From CAVPCZ01 sp963779225 (GTDB lineage Bacteria; Bacteroidota; Ignavibacteria; UBA10030; UBA6906), in contig CAVZWW010000003.1 in assembly GCA_963779225.1 (NCBI GenBank), forward strand, positions 372,001 to 436,000: DNA of 64,000 nucleotides, given 5' to 3'. The notes below the pieces were generated by a model. That model was given only the letters and a program-made list of their open reading frames with translations. It was not told where the DNA came from and did not search any database. This document shows, piece by piece, positions 43,125 to 52,986 of the stretch (position 1 is its first letter; each line of letters begins with the position of its first letter). A program made the position numbers and the translations under genes.

Positions 43125-45085
43125 TGTCGCTCTCTTTCCGTGTCGTAATGTGCCTGAACCGTTGCCAGTTCATCCGTCAGACGCGACCATTCCCAGTAGA
43201 GACCGTCGAGTTCCTGTCCGGCTTCCCGATACGCCGCATTGATTTCGCGTATGCGGTCAGCGCCTTTGTACGTCTCGGGATCGATCATCTGGTCTTCGAG
43301 CGCCTTTTTGCGTGTTTCCTGTTTCGCGATGGATTTTTCCAGCGCGGTGAGCCGATCCTGCAGCGGTTTGGTCTTTTCGTACCGTTCCTGCCGGATTTCC
43401 GCCTCCCGTCGTTTCCGTTCGCGTTCACCGGTGGCGGTGGACGGGCGAAGGGTGGCGGGAGATGAAACCGCGGCGGCATCCTCGCGTGCACGCGCCGCCA
43501 GATATTCGCTCACCGTGCCGAGAAATGTTCTTATTTTTCCGGCCTTGAATTCGACAACTTTGTTTACCAGCGGATCGAGAAAGTCACGGTCGTGTGACAC
43601 CACGACGAGACTTCCTCCGAACGATACGAGGGCTTCCTGAAGCACGCTTTTTGATCGCATGTCCAGATGGTTTGTCGGTTCATCCAGCACGATCAGGTTC
43701 GCCGGCAGGAGCAGCATTTTGGCGAGTGCGAGCCGGCTTTTTTCCCCTCCAGACAGGACGGCAACCTTTTTGAAGACGTCATCACCGGAAAAGAGGAAGC
43801 ACCCGAGCAGGGTTCGGAGCCGCGTGCGGACATCTCCGGCGGCAACGGTTTCCACGGTCTGCAGCACGTCGAAAGATGGGGTGAGTTCCTCGGCCTGGTG
43901 CTGTGCAAAATACGACACGACAACATTATGACCGGGGACGCGTTCTCCGCTGTCGAACGGTTCTACGCCCGCAAGGATGCGTGCGAGGGTCGATTTTCCA
44001 GCACCGTTCACCCCGACGAATGCGATCCGGTCGCCGCGATCCACGGTGAAGTGTACCCTGTCAAAAACCTGGAGGGGGCCGTAGCGTTTGCTGACATTGC
44101 GCAGTTCGAGCATCACCTTGCCGGACGGAGGAGCCGGCGGGAAGGAAAAGGAAATTTCCTCTTCGTCTTCATCAAGATCCACACGGTCCAGTTTTTCCAG
44201 CTGTTTGATGCGGCTCTGCACCTGGCGGGCTTTGGTGGCCTTGTAGCGGAACCGTTCAATGAACCGTTCGGTTTGCTTGATGTGGTCTTGCTGATTCCGG
44301 TACGCCGCCTGCAGGCGGATGCGGCGTTCCTCTCTGGCCTGCTGCGAGAAGCTGAAGTTGCCGGCGTACTCGACCAGGGAACCGCCGGTGAGTTCAAATG
44401 TCCTGCTCGTCATGGTGTCAAGAAACCGCCGGTCATGGGAGACAATCATTACGGCTCCCCGGTAACCATGGAGATACTCTTCCAGCCACTGCAGGGAATC
44501 CAGATCCAGGTGATTCGTGGGTTCGTCCAGCAGAAGGAGTGACGGCTGCATGAGGAGGAGTTTGGCGAGAGCGATGCGCATCTGCCAGCCGCCGCTGAAC
44601 TCTTCAGTGAGGCGTGAGAAATCCACCGGTGCAAACCCGAGCCCGGTCAAGACCTTTTCAATAGCCGAGGGAATGCGGAAGCTGTCCGATGCTTCAAGCT
44701 TGTGTTGCAGTTCGCCGTAAATTTCCAGGAGTTCCCGGGAAACGTCGCTTCCGGGTGGCGCCTCCGCCATGGCCACATGCACTTCCTCCAGCGCCGTTCG
44801 TGTCTCCAGGATATCGCTGAAGACCGACTCCACTTCGGCGTACAGGGTCCGCCCCGCGAGTGCGATTCCCTCTTGCGGCAGATAGCCCGTGGTGACATAC
44901 CTGGCCCGCGTGATGGTGCCACTGTCGGGAGTGGATGTTCCGAGGAGGATACGAAGCAGCGTAGATTTTCCGGTCCCGTTTGCCCCCACCAGTGCAACCC
45001 GATCGTGCGGACCGAGAAAGAAGGTGACACCCTGCAACAGGCGCCGGTCACCAAACTGGAGCGATATGTTGACGGCGGAAACCAT
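43121..45085 (-). CDS. ABC-F family ATPase
   Basis: A 654-residue soluble protein with two ABC cassettes (GANGTGKST, second GVNGAGKST; signatures EFSGGWQMR and LSGGEKSR), the interdomain PtIM linker with a charged helix, and a C-terminal coiled coil (about 560-650). ABC-F proteins act on the ribosome E site. No regulatory leader is seen, so an antibiotic-resistance role is not indicated; it resembles Uup/YheS housekeeping types. Confidence 0.92.
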   Translation of the reverse strand: MVSAVNISLQFGDRRLLQGVTFFLGPHDRVALVGANGTGKSTLLRILLGTSTPDSGTITRARYVTTGYLPQEGIALAGRTLYAEVESVFSDILETRTALEEVHVAMAEAPPGSDVSRELLEIYGELQHKLEASDSFRIPSAIEKVLTGLGFAPVDFSRLTEEFSGGWQMRIALAKLLLMQPSLLLLDEPTNHLDLDSLQWLEEYLHGYRGAVMIVSHDRRFLDTMTSRTFELTGGSLVEYAGNFSFSQQAREERRIRLQAAYRNQQDHIKQTERFIERFRYKATKARQVQSRIKQLEKLDRVDLDEDEEEISFSFPPAPPSGKVMLELRNVSKRYGPLQVFDRVHFTVDRGDRIAFVGVNGAGKSTLARILAGVEPFDSGERVPGHNVVVSYFAQHQAEELTPSFDVLQTVETVAAGDVRTRLRTLLGCFLFSGDDVFKKVAVLSGGEKSRLALAKMLLLPANLIVLDEPTNHLDMRSKSVLQEALVSFGGSLVVVSHDRDFLDPLVNKVVEFKAGKIRTFLGTVSEYLAARAREDAAAVSSPATLRPSTATGERERKRREAEIRQERYEKTKPLQDRLTALEKSIAKQETRKKALEDQMIDPETYKGADRIREINAAYREAGQELDGLYWEWSRLTDELATVQAHYDTERERQ

Positions 45086-45149
45086 GGTGGCATTGGTGAC
45101 GACGCAGGAAGGAGGCGGCGCACAAGTGCCGCACCCCGGGGGCGCGGGA

Positions 45150-46466
45150 CTACTTGATATAGTATTTCAGGGGGTTGGGGTCCACACGGCACTCTTCGGC
45201 GATCCGGAGCCAGCCGATCTTCCCTTCATCGCGCAATTTGTAGAGACGCGGCACCATCTTGTCGCGCAGTTCGATAGGCGTCATCGGATTGATGAAAATA
45301 CTCGTGCCCCCTTCAAAACCGGCCGGTACGGTCACGCGCCATTTGATGAGTACATGCCAGGGCATCTTGTAAACGGCATCAATCGGTGTATAGTACCACT
45401 CCTCATTGCAGGAGATCTGGCTTCCCATGGCGGCATGAATAGCATGCACGAGGTTGCTGATGCCCCGGATCTCTTCATCGGTGTGCTCGTAGGGCCGTCC
45501 CGCCTGCGAACGGGAATAGATCTCGATGGTCGGATAGCGATGACCGATGCCCGCATAGGCGATCGCGAAATCATTCTCGGCAAATACCAGGTTATGATGC
45601 GAGGCGAAGTTGACGCCGAATTCGTTGTACACATTGGCGTCGTCCCGCAGCATCTTGATCTGTCCCTGGATGGACGCTCCCCACTCGTCCAGCGACACGA
45701 GTTGTTTGTGGAGATGATCGAACGACGCGCCTGCGGAACGGAGCCAGTTCTGGAAGACGCTGATATAGCGCACGTAGCGGTTGTTGATGGTGATATCCCG
45801 GATCGAGTCCACCGTGAGCTTGAAGTACCAGTAATGCTCTTCCTCGGTCATTTCCCCCGATGAATAGAGTTCGGTGGCCTGTGTCGCCCCTTCTTTGTAA
45901 TGCCGTTTGGCGATGACCATCTCGTGTCCGCCGCTGAAAAAAGCATCAGCGACGGCCAGTTTTTCCGCAAGCGGTGTCTTTTCAATTTGCTCGTCGGTCT
46001 TTCCTTCCCGCCGGAGTTTGTAGTACACGATATCCGTGATATGTTTCAACCCGGACGGATTTGCGAGGTAGTCCTCGCGCCATTTGGCGCGTGACGCGGG
46101 CATCTTGTAGGCGTAGTTTTTGCGCCAGTAATCGAGTGTGACGATCTCGAACATGTTGCCCGTCCGGCGGAACTCCGCAGTGGTTTCAAAATACCGATCC
46201 GGTGCGAGCAAATCGATACGTTCCCAGCTGTCGTTAATGCGGATCAGGCGTGATTTTTCCGGTGCCGTTTCATAGTAGCGCGGGGGGCAGAAGCTGCAGT
46301 AATCTTCGGGGGTATGGACTTCCAGGGGAGGTGCGGTCTGGGGGGCATCGTTGGTAATCGGTTTACTGCGCCGGCCGGCGACCGCCCAGACTTCCGTACC
46401 GGTGAAGGGATTCAACTGCTTGACCGTGCCGTCAGGCATGATGGTGTAATACATCATCGATGACAT
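45150..46466 (-). CDS. DUF4921 family protein, GalT/HIT-like nucleotidyltransferase
   Basis: A 438-residue protein with a galactose-1-phosphate uridylyltransferase-like fold. A zinc-type pair CSFC (in DYCSFCPP) lies near the N-terminus. The HIT-like triad H-x-H-x-Q appears as DHLHKQ (in SFDHLHKQLV). DUF4921 proteins are thought to act on sugar phosphates, but no substrate is proven. It follows pgm after 35 nt. Start with GAGG upstream. Confidence 0.82.
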   Translation of the reverse strand: MSSMMYYTIMPDGTVKQLNPFTGTEVWAVAGRRSKPITNDAPQTAPPLEVHTPEDYCSFCPPRYYETAPEKSRLIRINDSWERIDLLAPDRYFETTAEFRRTGNMFEIVTLDYWRKNYAYKMPASRAKWREDYLANPSGLKHITDIVYYKLRREGKTDEQIEKTPLAEKLAVADAFFSGGHEMVIAKRHYKEGATQATELYSSGEMTEEEHYWYFKLTVDSIRDITINNRYVRYISVFQNWLRSAGASFDHLHKQLVSLDEWGASIQGQIKMLRDDANVYNEFGVNFASHHNLVFAENDFAIAYAGIGHRYPTIEIYSRSQAGRPYEHTDEEIRGISNLVHAIHAAMGSQISCNEEWYYTPIDAVYKMPWHVLIKWRVTVPAGFEGGTSIFINPMTPIELRDKMVPRLYKLRDEGKIGWLRIAEECRVDPNPLKYYIK

Positions 46467-46501
46467 AAGGCTTGCCTCACAAGAATTGTTGCCCCCTCCG
46501 C

Positions 46502-47909
46502 CTATCCCCGTCCCGTGGCCGCCGCGAGCAGGGCATCGACGGTCGCCATACTGTCCGCTTCGGCGTAGAACCGGATGAGCGGTTCGGTTCCCGAGGCGCG
46601 CACCAGCACCCAGCCGTGCTCCAGAAAGAATTTATATCCGTCGGTCTCTTTGCGACCTGTCACGGGGAACCCGCCGATGGCGCGCACGTCGCGCTTGTAT
46701 CTCTTCATGATGGCGATTTTTTCCTTCTCGGTCGTGTGAAGGTCGAACCGTTTGAATTCGTGCGGGCCGAATTCGTCCATCAGTTCCTGGACCAGCGCAC
46801 TGAGCGGTTTATGCCGTACGGCCATCATTTCCGCCAGGAGCAGTCCCAGGAAGATCCCATCACGTTCCGGCAGGTGCCCCTTCACGCCCAAGCCGCCGCT
46901 CTCTTCACCCCCGATCAGGACATCCCGTTCGGTCATCAGCCGGCAGATATGCTTGAAGCCGATGGCGGTTTCGTGCATCGTCAATCCGTACTTCGCGCAC
47001 TGCTGGTCCACCATTTGCGTCACGGAGAACGACTTCACCACCTCGCCGGTTTTGCCTTTCTGCTCCACGAGATACTTTAGCAGCAGCGAGAAAACCCTGT
47101 GCGAGTCGACGAAGTTCCCCTGTTCGTCCACCGCGCCGATCCGATCGGCATCGCCGTCCGTGGCAATACCGATGTCAAACCGTTCCGTCTTTACCCGCCG
47201 CATCAGTTCGCCCAGATTCTGGGCCAGCGGTTCGGGGTTCACCCCTTCGAAGGACGGGTTAAACGTCTCGTGCATCAGGGTCACATCGGGCAACAGGGAA
47301 CGGATCGACGATTGCGCGGCGCCGAACATCGCATCATACAGGATGCGGATATCTGCGTTCCTGATTGCCGGCAGATCGATTTTCGTTGCCAGGTCGTCCA
47401 GATACCGCTGCCGCATGTCGATCAGCAGAATCTTCTTCCGGTCCACAAGCTGCCGGAATGTACGCGTGCCCGGCGGGATCTTCTTGACGCTTCATCACAC
47501 GGGCCAGTTCCTTCTCGACCCGCGCGATCATCTCCGGATGGGCCGGACCGCCAAAGTCCCCTTTGATTTTGAAGCCATTGTATTTGGGGGGATTGTGGCT
47601 GGCCGTAATCACGACACCCCCCGCCGCGTTCTCGAGCCTGGTCAGCAGGGAAATCATGGGCGTGGTGGCGATGCTGTCAGCAAGCTTCACGGTGATGCCC
47701 GTATTGGCGATCACTTCCGCCGACTTTTCGGCGAATTCGCGCGACATGAAACGGGCATCATACCCGATGACGATGCCGTTCCGGATTTTCTTGTGGCGCT
47801 TGAAATAGCGTGCTGTAGCGAGGGCGACACGTTCCAGATTGGCAAAGGTGAAGTCGTCGGCGATCACCGCGCGCCATCCGTCGGTACCGAATTTGATGAT
47901 CTGTGCCAT
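46502..47909 (-). pseudogene. Phosphoglucomutase/phosphomannomutase, interrupted by one frameshift
   Basis: One gene in two frames. The N-terminal part (47909 down to about 47490) has FGTDGWRAVIADD and the phosphoserine loop TASHNPPKYNG. The C-terminal part (about 47490 to 46502) has the metal loop TDGDADR, GGEESGG and the phosphate-binding RASGTEPLIR. One extra base near 47487-47490 (inside AAGCGTCAAG) breaks the frame; removing it gives a 468-residue protein of normal length. It interconverts hexose 1- and 6-phosphates. The start ATG at 47909 has AGGAAG upstream and follows eno closely. The break is probably an artefact. Confidence 0.85.
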
Positions 47910-47914
47910 GGGGA

Positions 47915-49204
47915 TCACTTCCTGGTGAACACGTCCAGACCCGGATAGATGCCTGTATCACCGAGCGCTTCTTCGATCCGGATCAACTGGTTGTATTTCG
48001 CAATGCGGTCGGTTCTGCTGGCCGAACCGGTTTTGATCTGTCCGGCATTGGTCGCCACCGCGATGTCCGCAATGGTCGCATCTTCGGTTTCCCCGGAGCG
48101 GTGGCTGATCACGCAGGTGTACCCCGCACACTTGGCCATCTCGATGGCATCCAGTGTCTCGGTCAGTGTGCCGATCTGGTTGACCTTGATGAGGATTGAA
48201 TTGGCAACGCCCATGTCTATCCCCTTCTTGAGGAAGGTGGTGTTGGTGACAAACACGATCGTCGCCGACAATCTGGATCTTGCCGCCCAGCGTGTCGGTC
48301 ATCAGTTTCCAGCCGGTCCAGTCGTTCTCGGCCATCCCGTCTTCGATCGAGATGATGGGATATTGCTTCACCCATGTCTCATAGTAGCTCACCATCTGTT
48401 CGGGAGTCTTGACGGACTTGTCGGATTTTTTGAATACGTACTTGCCGTCTTCGAAAAACTCGCTTGATGCCGGGTCGAGGGCCAGGAAGACGTCCTTTCC
48501 CGGCGTATAGTTGGCCTTGGTGATAGCTTCGAGGATGACTTCGACTGCTTCTTCGTTGGATTTCAGGTGAGGTGCGAATCCGCCTTCATCCCCCACAGCG
48601 GTATTGTACCCTTTCTTGCTGAGAACCGACTTCAGGCTGTGGAAGACCTCGGTCCCCATGCGCAGTGCTTCCGCAAATGTCGCGCGCGTTGGCGGGAATA
48701 ACCATGAATTCCTGCAGATCCACATTGTTGTCCGCATGTTTGCCGCCATTCAGGATGTTCATCATCGGCACCGGCAGGGTCTTGGCGTTGGTGCCGCCGA
48801 TGTACTTGTAGAGTGGCAGGTCCAGAGCAAGTGCAGCCGCTTTTGCGGTCGCGAGGGAGACGCCCAGGAGGGCATTGGCACCCAGGTGCGATTTGTTGGG
48901 CGTGCCGTCCAGCTTGATCATCATGGTGTCGATGCCCACCTGATCCAGCGCATCCAGGCCGGTAATCTCGCCGGCGATGGTGTTGTTGACATGTTCCACC
49001 GCGTTCAGCACACCCTTGCCGTTGTACCGCGTCTTGTCACCGTCCCGCAGTTCGACGGCTTCATGTTCGCCCGGTCGAAGCCCCGCTGGGTACCGCGGCG
49101 CGGCCCACGATACCGCTTTCAAGTTGGACATCCACCTCAATCGTGGGATTGCCGCGTGAGTCAAGAATTTCCCGTGCAACAGCATCAACAATCGTGGTCT
49201 TCAT
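47915..49204 (-). pseudogene. eno: Enolase, interrupted by three frameshifts
   Basis: The enolase that makes phosphoenolpyruvate from 2-phosphoglycerate, in pieces. The start ATG at 49204 (MKTTIVDAVAREILDSRGNP) has GAGGAG upstream. Breaks lie at about 49070-49072 (after GRAAVPSGASTG), 48681-48688 (after DLQEFMVIP) and 48256-48261 (after QIVGDD). All conserved blocks are found in the three frames: GDEGGFAP, SIEDGMAENDW, and the C-terminal SHRSGETED. Each break fits a single extra base; removing three gives exactly 428 residues. Because enolase is essential, the breaks are more likely read errors than real loss. Confidence 0.88.
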
Positions 49205-49240
49205 GAGAGCTCCTCGGATGGTAGAAACTGGCTAGCAGGA

Positions 49241-49270
49241 AAAGTACGACAAAAACAGCGACAAAATCAA
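49241..49270 (-). promoter_or_regulatory. Candidate promoter of eno-pgm
   Basis: TTGATT (49265-49270), 18 nt, TACTTT (49241-49246). Predicted leader about 30 nt, containing GAGGAG just before the ATG. Confidence 0.45.
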
Positions 49271-49290
49271 TGCGGTGGAGTTTTCTCCTG

Positions 49291-51574
49291 TCAGGGTCTC
49301 GAGTCGCCTCTGTATGGCACGACGTTCCGGACACACCAGTCGCACCAGGCCAGGCGGTCGGCGATGGCGGCCCGATCGGCATCACGCGTGCCGGCAGTCA
49401 CCGCCGACCGGTACCAGTTCTTCGCCTCCCCGTACCGGTCCAGTGCTTCCAGTGATTCACCGATTGTTACGCAGCGGGCGGCTTCCAGGGCGACATCGCG
49501 AAGAATGGGACCGGCCCGTACCAGTATCGAAAAGGCATCCTGGAACCGGCGGAGCCGATAGGATATTCTCCCCGCGAGAAAATCCTGCAACATCCCGCCG
49601 TCGGTGCGGGGAATCGCACTCGAGAAGCTGAACGCGTGTCGAGTCATCAGCATCGGTAAGAAAGTACTGTGTAAGGCCCGGTGAATCGCCGGCCAGATCA
49701 AGCGCCCAGAGGCGGGACGCCGCCGCCTCCGTCAGGTAGGGTGCGATGTCGTACCGGTGGACCAGGTCAAAAAGCCGGCGTGCACGCACGGTGTCCCCGG
49801 CCGCCCATGCGGCATCCCCCGCTGTCAGCGCAAGGGGAAGATACCGGAGCGGAACAGGATCCTTCGTTACGATGGAATCATACAGGGACGCAACCGCATG
49901 ATACGCGCCCGTTCGCAACCGGCAGAGCAGCAACCCTGCAAGCGCATCATACCCTCCGGCGGCGGTCAGGATCCCCGTATAACGTTCGGCCGCTTCTTCG
50001 TAGCGCCGGTCCGCAAGGAGCCGGCGGGCTTCGCGGAGGCGTTTCGCAACCAGCCGCGGACACGGTTTGCCGAAAATGGAGGGCCGGCGGAAGAGCACGT
50101 CAACCGAGGCGCGCTCGCTCTCCCCGACGGCAATACGGTCAAGAAACCGCTGCCATGAGGCGATCAGGACCGGGAGCGGCTGGCCGAAGGCTTCTTCATA
50201 CGTCCCTGATCCATATACAGACAGCAGAGGTTCTATGCCGTGGGTGTCGATCAGGAAGCGGCAGAAGGATCCGGCAAGGACATAGCTCACGGAAGAGGAG
50301 CGGGAGGTGAACCCGGTGATCGTCATCAGTGTCCGGATATCCGGAGCAACGCCGGCCACATGCATTGCCGCCGCATATTGATGCAGTGTGCGGTATCCCC
50401 AACGTCCATCAACTGCCATGGCGAGTCCTTCAACCAGGCCGGTACTGAGACTGGCGTGGAGAACCGGAGCGCCGAACGGAGCCGCGACGACATGCACCAG
50501 TTCATGCCGCAGGGTCCCGTTGACCGATTGGCGTGTAATGTGCACTTCCCGGTTCCAGGGTTTTGTGATTTCGGTGCTCCCCGCGCCCATCAGGCGGCGT
50601 TTGCTGTCAGCGGAGGGATACACGTAGGAACGGATGCGTTCCGTGTTTGGGAGTGCGAAGGTGTTCAGAACAGACCGGAGATGAAATTCGTGAGCGGCGG
50701 CCAGGAGACGAATGTCGGGTTCGCTTTCCGTATGGTAGTAGATCACAAAGTGTTCGGTCTCATAGCGGTTGCCCAGCGATTTCTGGACGAAGGAGGCAGT
50801 GGACTCGAAACCCAGTTCGCACCGGAAGATCACCACCGCCACCGCCACGAGCAGGATCGTCAGGGTGACGGGAATGTGGCGCCGCGTCACCATTGCCCGA
50901 AGCAGATGCACTCCTTTTTGAGTGGTGGTATCTCCGGCACGGGCGTACCGGACGACGAGTGCCGCCAGCCAGAGCAGCACCCCGCCTGCCAGCAGGGTCA
51001 GGAACCGGAAGAGCACAAGGGTCGCATTCAGTGGCAGGAGTTCATCATAGGAAAGACCCGGAAAGTAGCCGTAGAACATATTGTAGGAGAATATTGCAGG
51101 CGTGAAATATCCGAGGGCTGCCGCATAGAGGACACTCACGGCCATGACGGACAGCAGGACGGTCTTGCTGAAGCGGTAGTGGACGGCACACAAGACGGCC
51201 AGCGAGACCGAGAAGAAAATGCTGACCACCGGAAGCAGAAGAAAAAATGCGATACCTTCCAGCGGATCGCAGAGAGGAACAACGAGTCCGTTGATGAAGA
51301 TGGCCGCGAGCGGGATCCCGAGCAGAAGCAGATTGAGGGTTAAGGCACGGCGGACCTGTTTCCGCAGGTCACGCTGTCGGTCTTCGCCCTGCATGTGGAC
51401 CGCCCGGCAGGCCGGTTTCACCAGGGACACGGTGAGCATTCCGGCAATGAGCGAACCCGCTATTGCGCATACGAAGGCGAATTCAAAACCCGGCGTGCGC
51501 ACGAGAGGGATCTGTGTGCACGCCGCTGCGAGGAGGATGTACAGAGCGGCGGCAATACGGACGGGATGAAACAC
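49291..51574 (-). pseudogene. Polytopic membrane metallopeptidase-like protein with TPR-like C-terminus, one frameshift
   Basis: I do not know a family for the whole protein. About seven N-terminal hydrophobic helices are followed by an extracytoplasmic domain (YETEHFVIYYHTESEP) with a HELVH zinc motif (residues near 367-371) and a downstream Glu in GLVEGLAMAVDG, as in gluzincin Peptidase_MA-like domains. The last third is helical and TPR-like (ARRLLADRRYEEAAERYTGI). One extra base near 49634-49638 (in ACACGCG) shifts the end into another frame; removing it gives about 760 residues. Start uncertain: the GTG at 51574 lies just after murA's stop. Probably co-transcribed with murA. Confidence 0.6.
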
Positions 51575-51584
51575 CCGGCGGCCG

Positions 51585-52847
51585 TCAGAACTCTTCGCCG
51601 GCGACACGTTCGATATCGGCGCCGAGCGCACGGATTTTCTTCTCAATACCCTCGTAACCCCGGTCGAGATGATAGACGCGCAGGACTTCGGTCACGCCCT
51701 CGGCTATCAGGCCCGCGAGAATGAGCGAAGCGGAGGCGCGCAGGTCGGTGGACATCACTTTGGCGCCGGTGAGGTGACGGGTACCGCGAATGATCGCGGC
51801 GTTGTCTTTCACTTCGATGTCGGCGCCGAGCCGGATCATTTCCGGGATGTGCTTGAAGCGGTCAAAATAGATGGAATCGGTAACCACCGATGTCCCGTTT
51901 GCCACGGCCATCAGGGCGGTCCACTGTGCCTGCATATCGGTGGGAAACCCGGGATAGATACTCGCGGTGACATCCACGGGACGCAGTTCCGGCGGGCCCG
52001 TCAGGGTCACCGTATCGGGGCCGATCGTCAGTTGTGCGCCTGCATCCTCCAGTTTGGCCGTGACGGCGGCAAGATGCCCGGGTCGCACACCGGTGAGTGT
52101 GACCGTGCCGCGCCCCAGTGCTCCTGCAACCAGGAACGTGCCCGCTTCGATGCGATCCGGAATCGTTTCGATGTCGGTCGCATGGAGCGCGTCCACTCCT
52201 TCGATCTCCAGCCGGTTGGTTCCGGCACCGTCGATGTGTGCTCCCATGCCGGTCAAAAACTCCACCAGCTGGGTGATCTCCGGTTCGATGGCCGCATTCT
52301 CGATCACCGTGGTGCCGCGAGCCAGTACGGCGGCCATCAGTGTATTGCCGGTCGCACCGACGCTGGAAACGTCAAAGTGGATTCGTGCGCCGTTCAGGCG
52401 GCCGGCTTTTGCAAGGATATACCCTTCCTTCAGCTCCACGTCGGCACCGAGCTTGCGGATGGCCTCGATATGCAGGTTCACAGGGCGTGGTCCCCAGGCA
52501 CACCCTCCCGGGAGCGACACTTTGGCCCTGCCGTAGCGTGCAAGCAGGGGTCCCAGCACATAGATTGAAGCGCGCATCTTTTTCACATGTTCGTATGGCG
52601 CCTCGTACCGGTTGACGCCCGTCGTGTCCAGCGTGAGAACGTGTTCGTTCAGCTCCACATCCATTCCCATCGTGCGCAACAGTGCAGCCATCGTGTTGAC
52701 ATCGCGAAGGACGGGAGTGTTGTTGAGGTGGAACACGCCGCTGGAGAGAAGCGCTGCGGGCATCAGGGCCAGCGTGGAATTCTTTGCCCCGCTGATCCTC
52801 ACGGTTCCGTTGAGCGGTTTCCCGCCGTTGATGACGAATTTATCCAT
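51585..52847 (-). CDS. murA: UDP-N-acetylglucosamine 1-carboxyvinyltransferase MurA
   Basis: A 420-residue enzyme of the first committed peptidoglycan step, transferring enolpyruvate from PEP to UDP-GlcNAc. The active-site Cys is in LPGGCAWGPRPVNLH, so fosfomycin sensitivity is possible. Starts MDKFVINGGKPLNGTVRISGAKN, the common opening (in parts MDKFVINGG, RISGAKN). An upstream ATG at 52862 overlaps the promoter -10 and is rejected. Confidence 0.96.
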   Translation of the reverse strand: MDKFVINGGKPLNGTVRISGAKNSTLALMPAALLSSGVFHLNNTPVLRDVNTMAALLRTMGMDVELNEHVLTLDTTGVNRYEAPYEHVKKMRASIYVLGPLLARYGRAKVSLPGGCAWGPRPVNLHIEAIRKLGADVELKEGYILAKAGRLNGARIHFDVSSVGATGNTLMAAVLARGTTVIENAAIEPEITQLVEFLTGMGAHIDGAGTNRLEIEGVDALHATDIETIPDRIEAGTFLVAGALGRGTVTLTGVRPGHLAAVTAKLEDAGAQLTIGPDTVTLTGPPELRPVDVTASIYPGFPTDMQAQWTALMAVANGTSVVTDSIYFDRFKHIPEMIRLGADIEVKDNAAIIRGTRHLTGAKVMSTDLRASASLILAGLIAEGVTEVLRVYHLDRGYEGIEKKIRALGADIERVAGEEF

Positions 52848-52860
52848 GGTGAATGATTCC

Positions 52861-52890
52861 ATGGTACGGAGGATTGGGACGCATTGTCAA
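52861..52890 (-). promoter_or_regulatory. Candidate promoter of murA
   Basis: TTGACA (52885-52890), 18 nt, TACCAT (52861-52866) on the minus strand. Transcription would start near 52854, only about 7 nt before the ATG, so a very short leader is expected. Confidence 0.5.
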
Positions 52891-52923
52891 GACTTGCCGG
52901 GAATTTTGACGTGGCAATCGCTC

Positions 52924-52955
52924 CTTGCTTCTCATCCCGCCCCCCGTTATCTTTC
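52924..52955 (+). promoter_or_regulatory. Candidate promoter of the BtuF-like gene
   Basis: CTTG (52924-52927), 20 nt, TATCTTTC (52948-52955). Leader about 27 nt. Divergent from murA. Confidence 0.45.
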
Positions 52956-52986
52956 GTGTGACATCGCTTCCACAACCGTCTCTCCC

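Noticed and set aside
43121..45085. Antibiotic-resistance ABC-F
   Set aside because: No regulatory leader peptide or resistance context is visible; the coiled-coil C-terminus fits housekeeping Uup-like proteins better.
47915..49204. Programmed frameshifting in eno
   Set aside because: Three separate shifts in one enolase, none with a slippery heptamer or a visible stimulatory structure, do not fit a programmed event.
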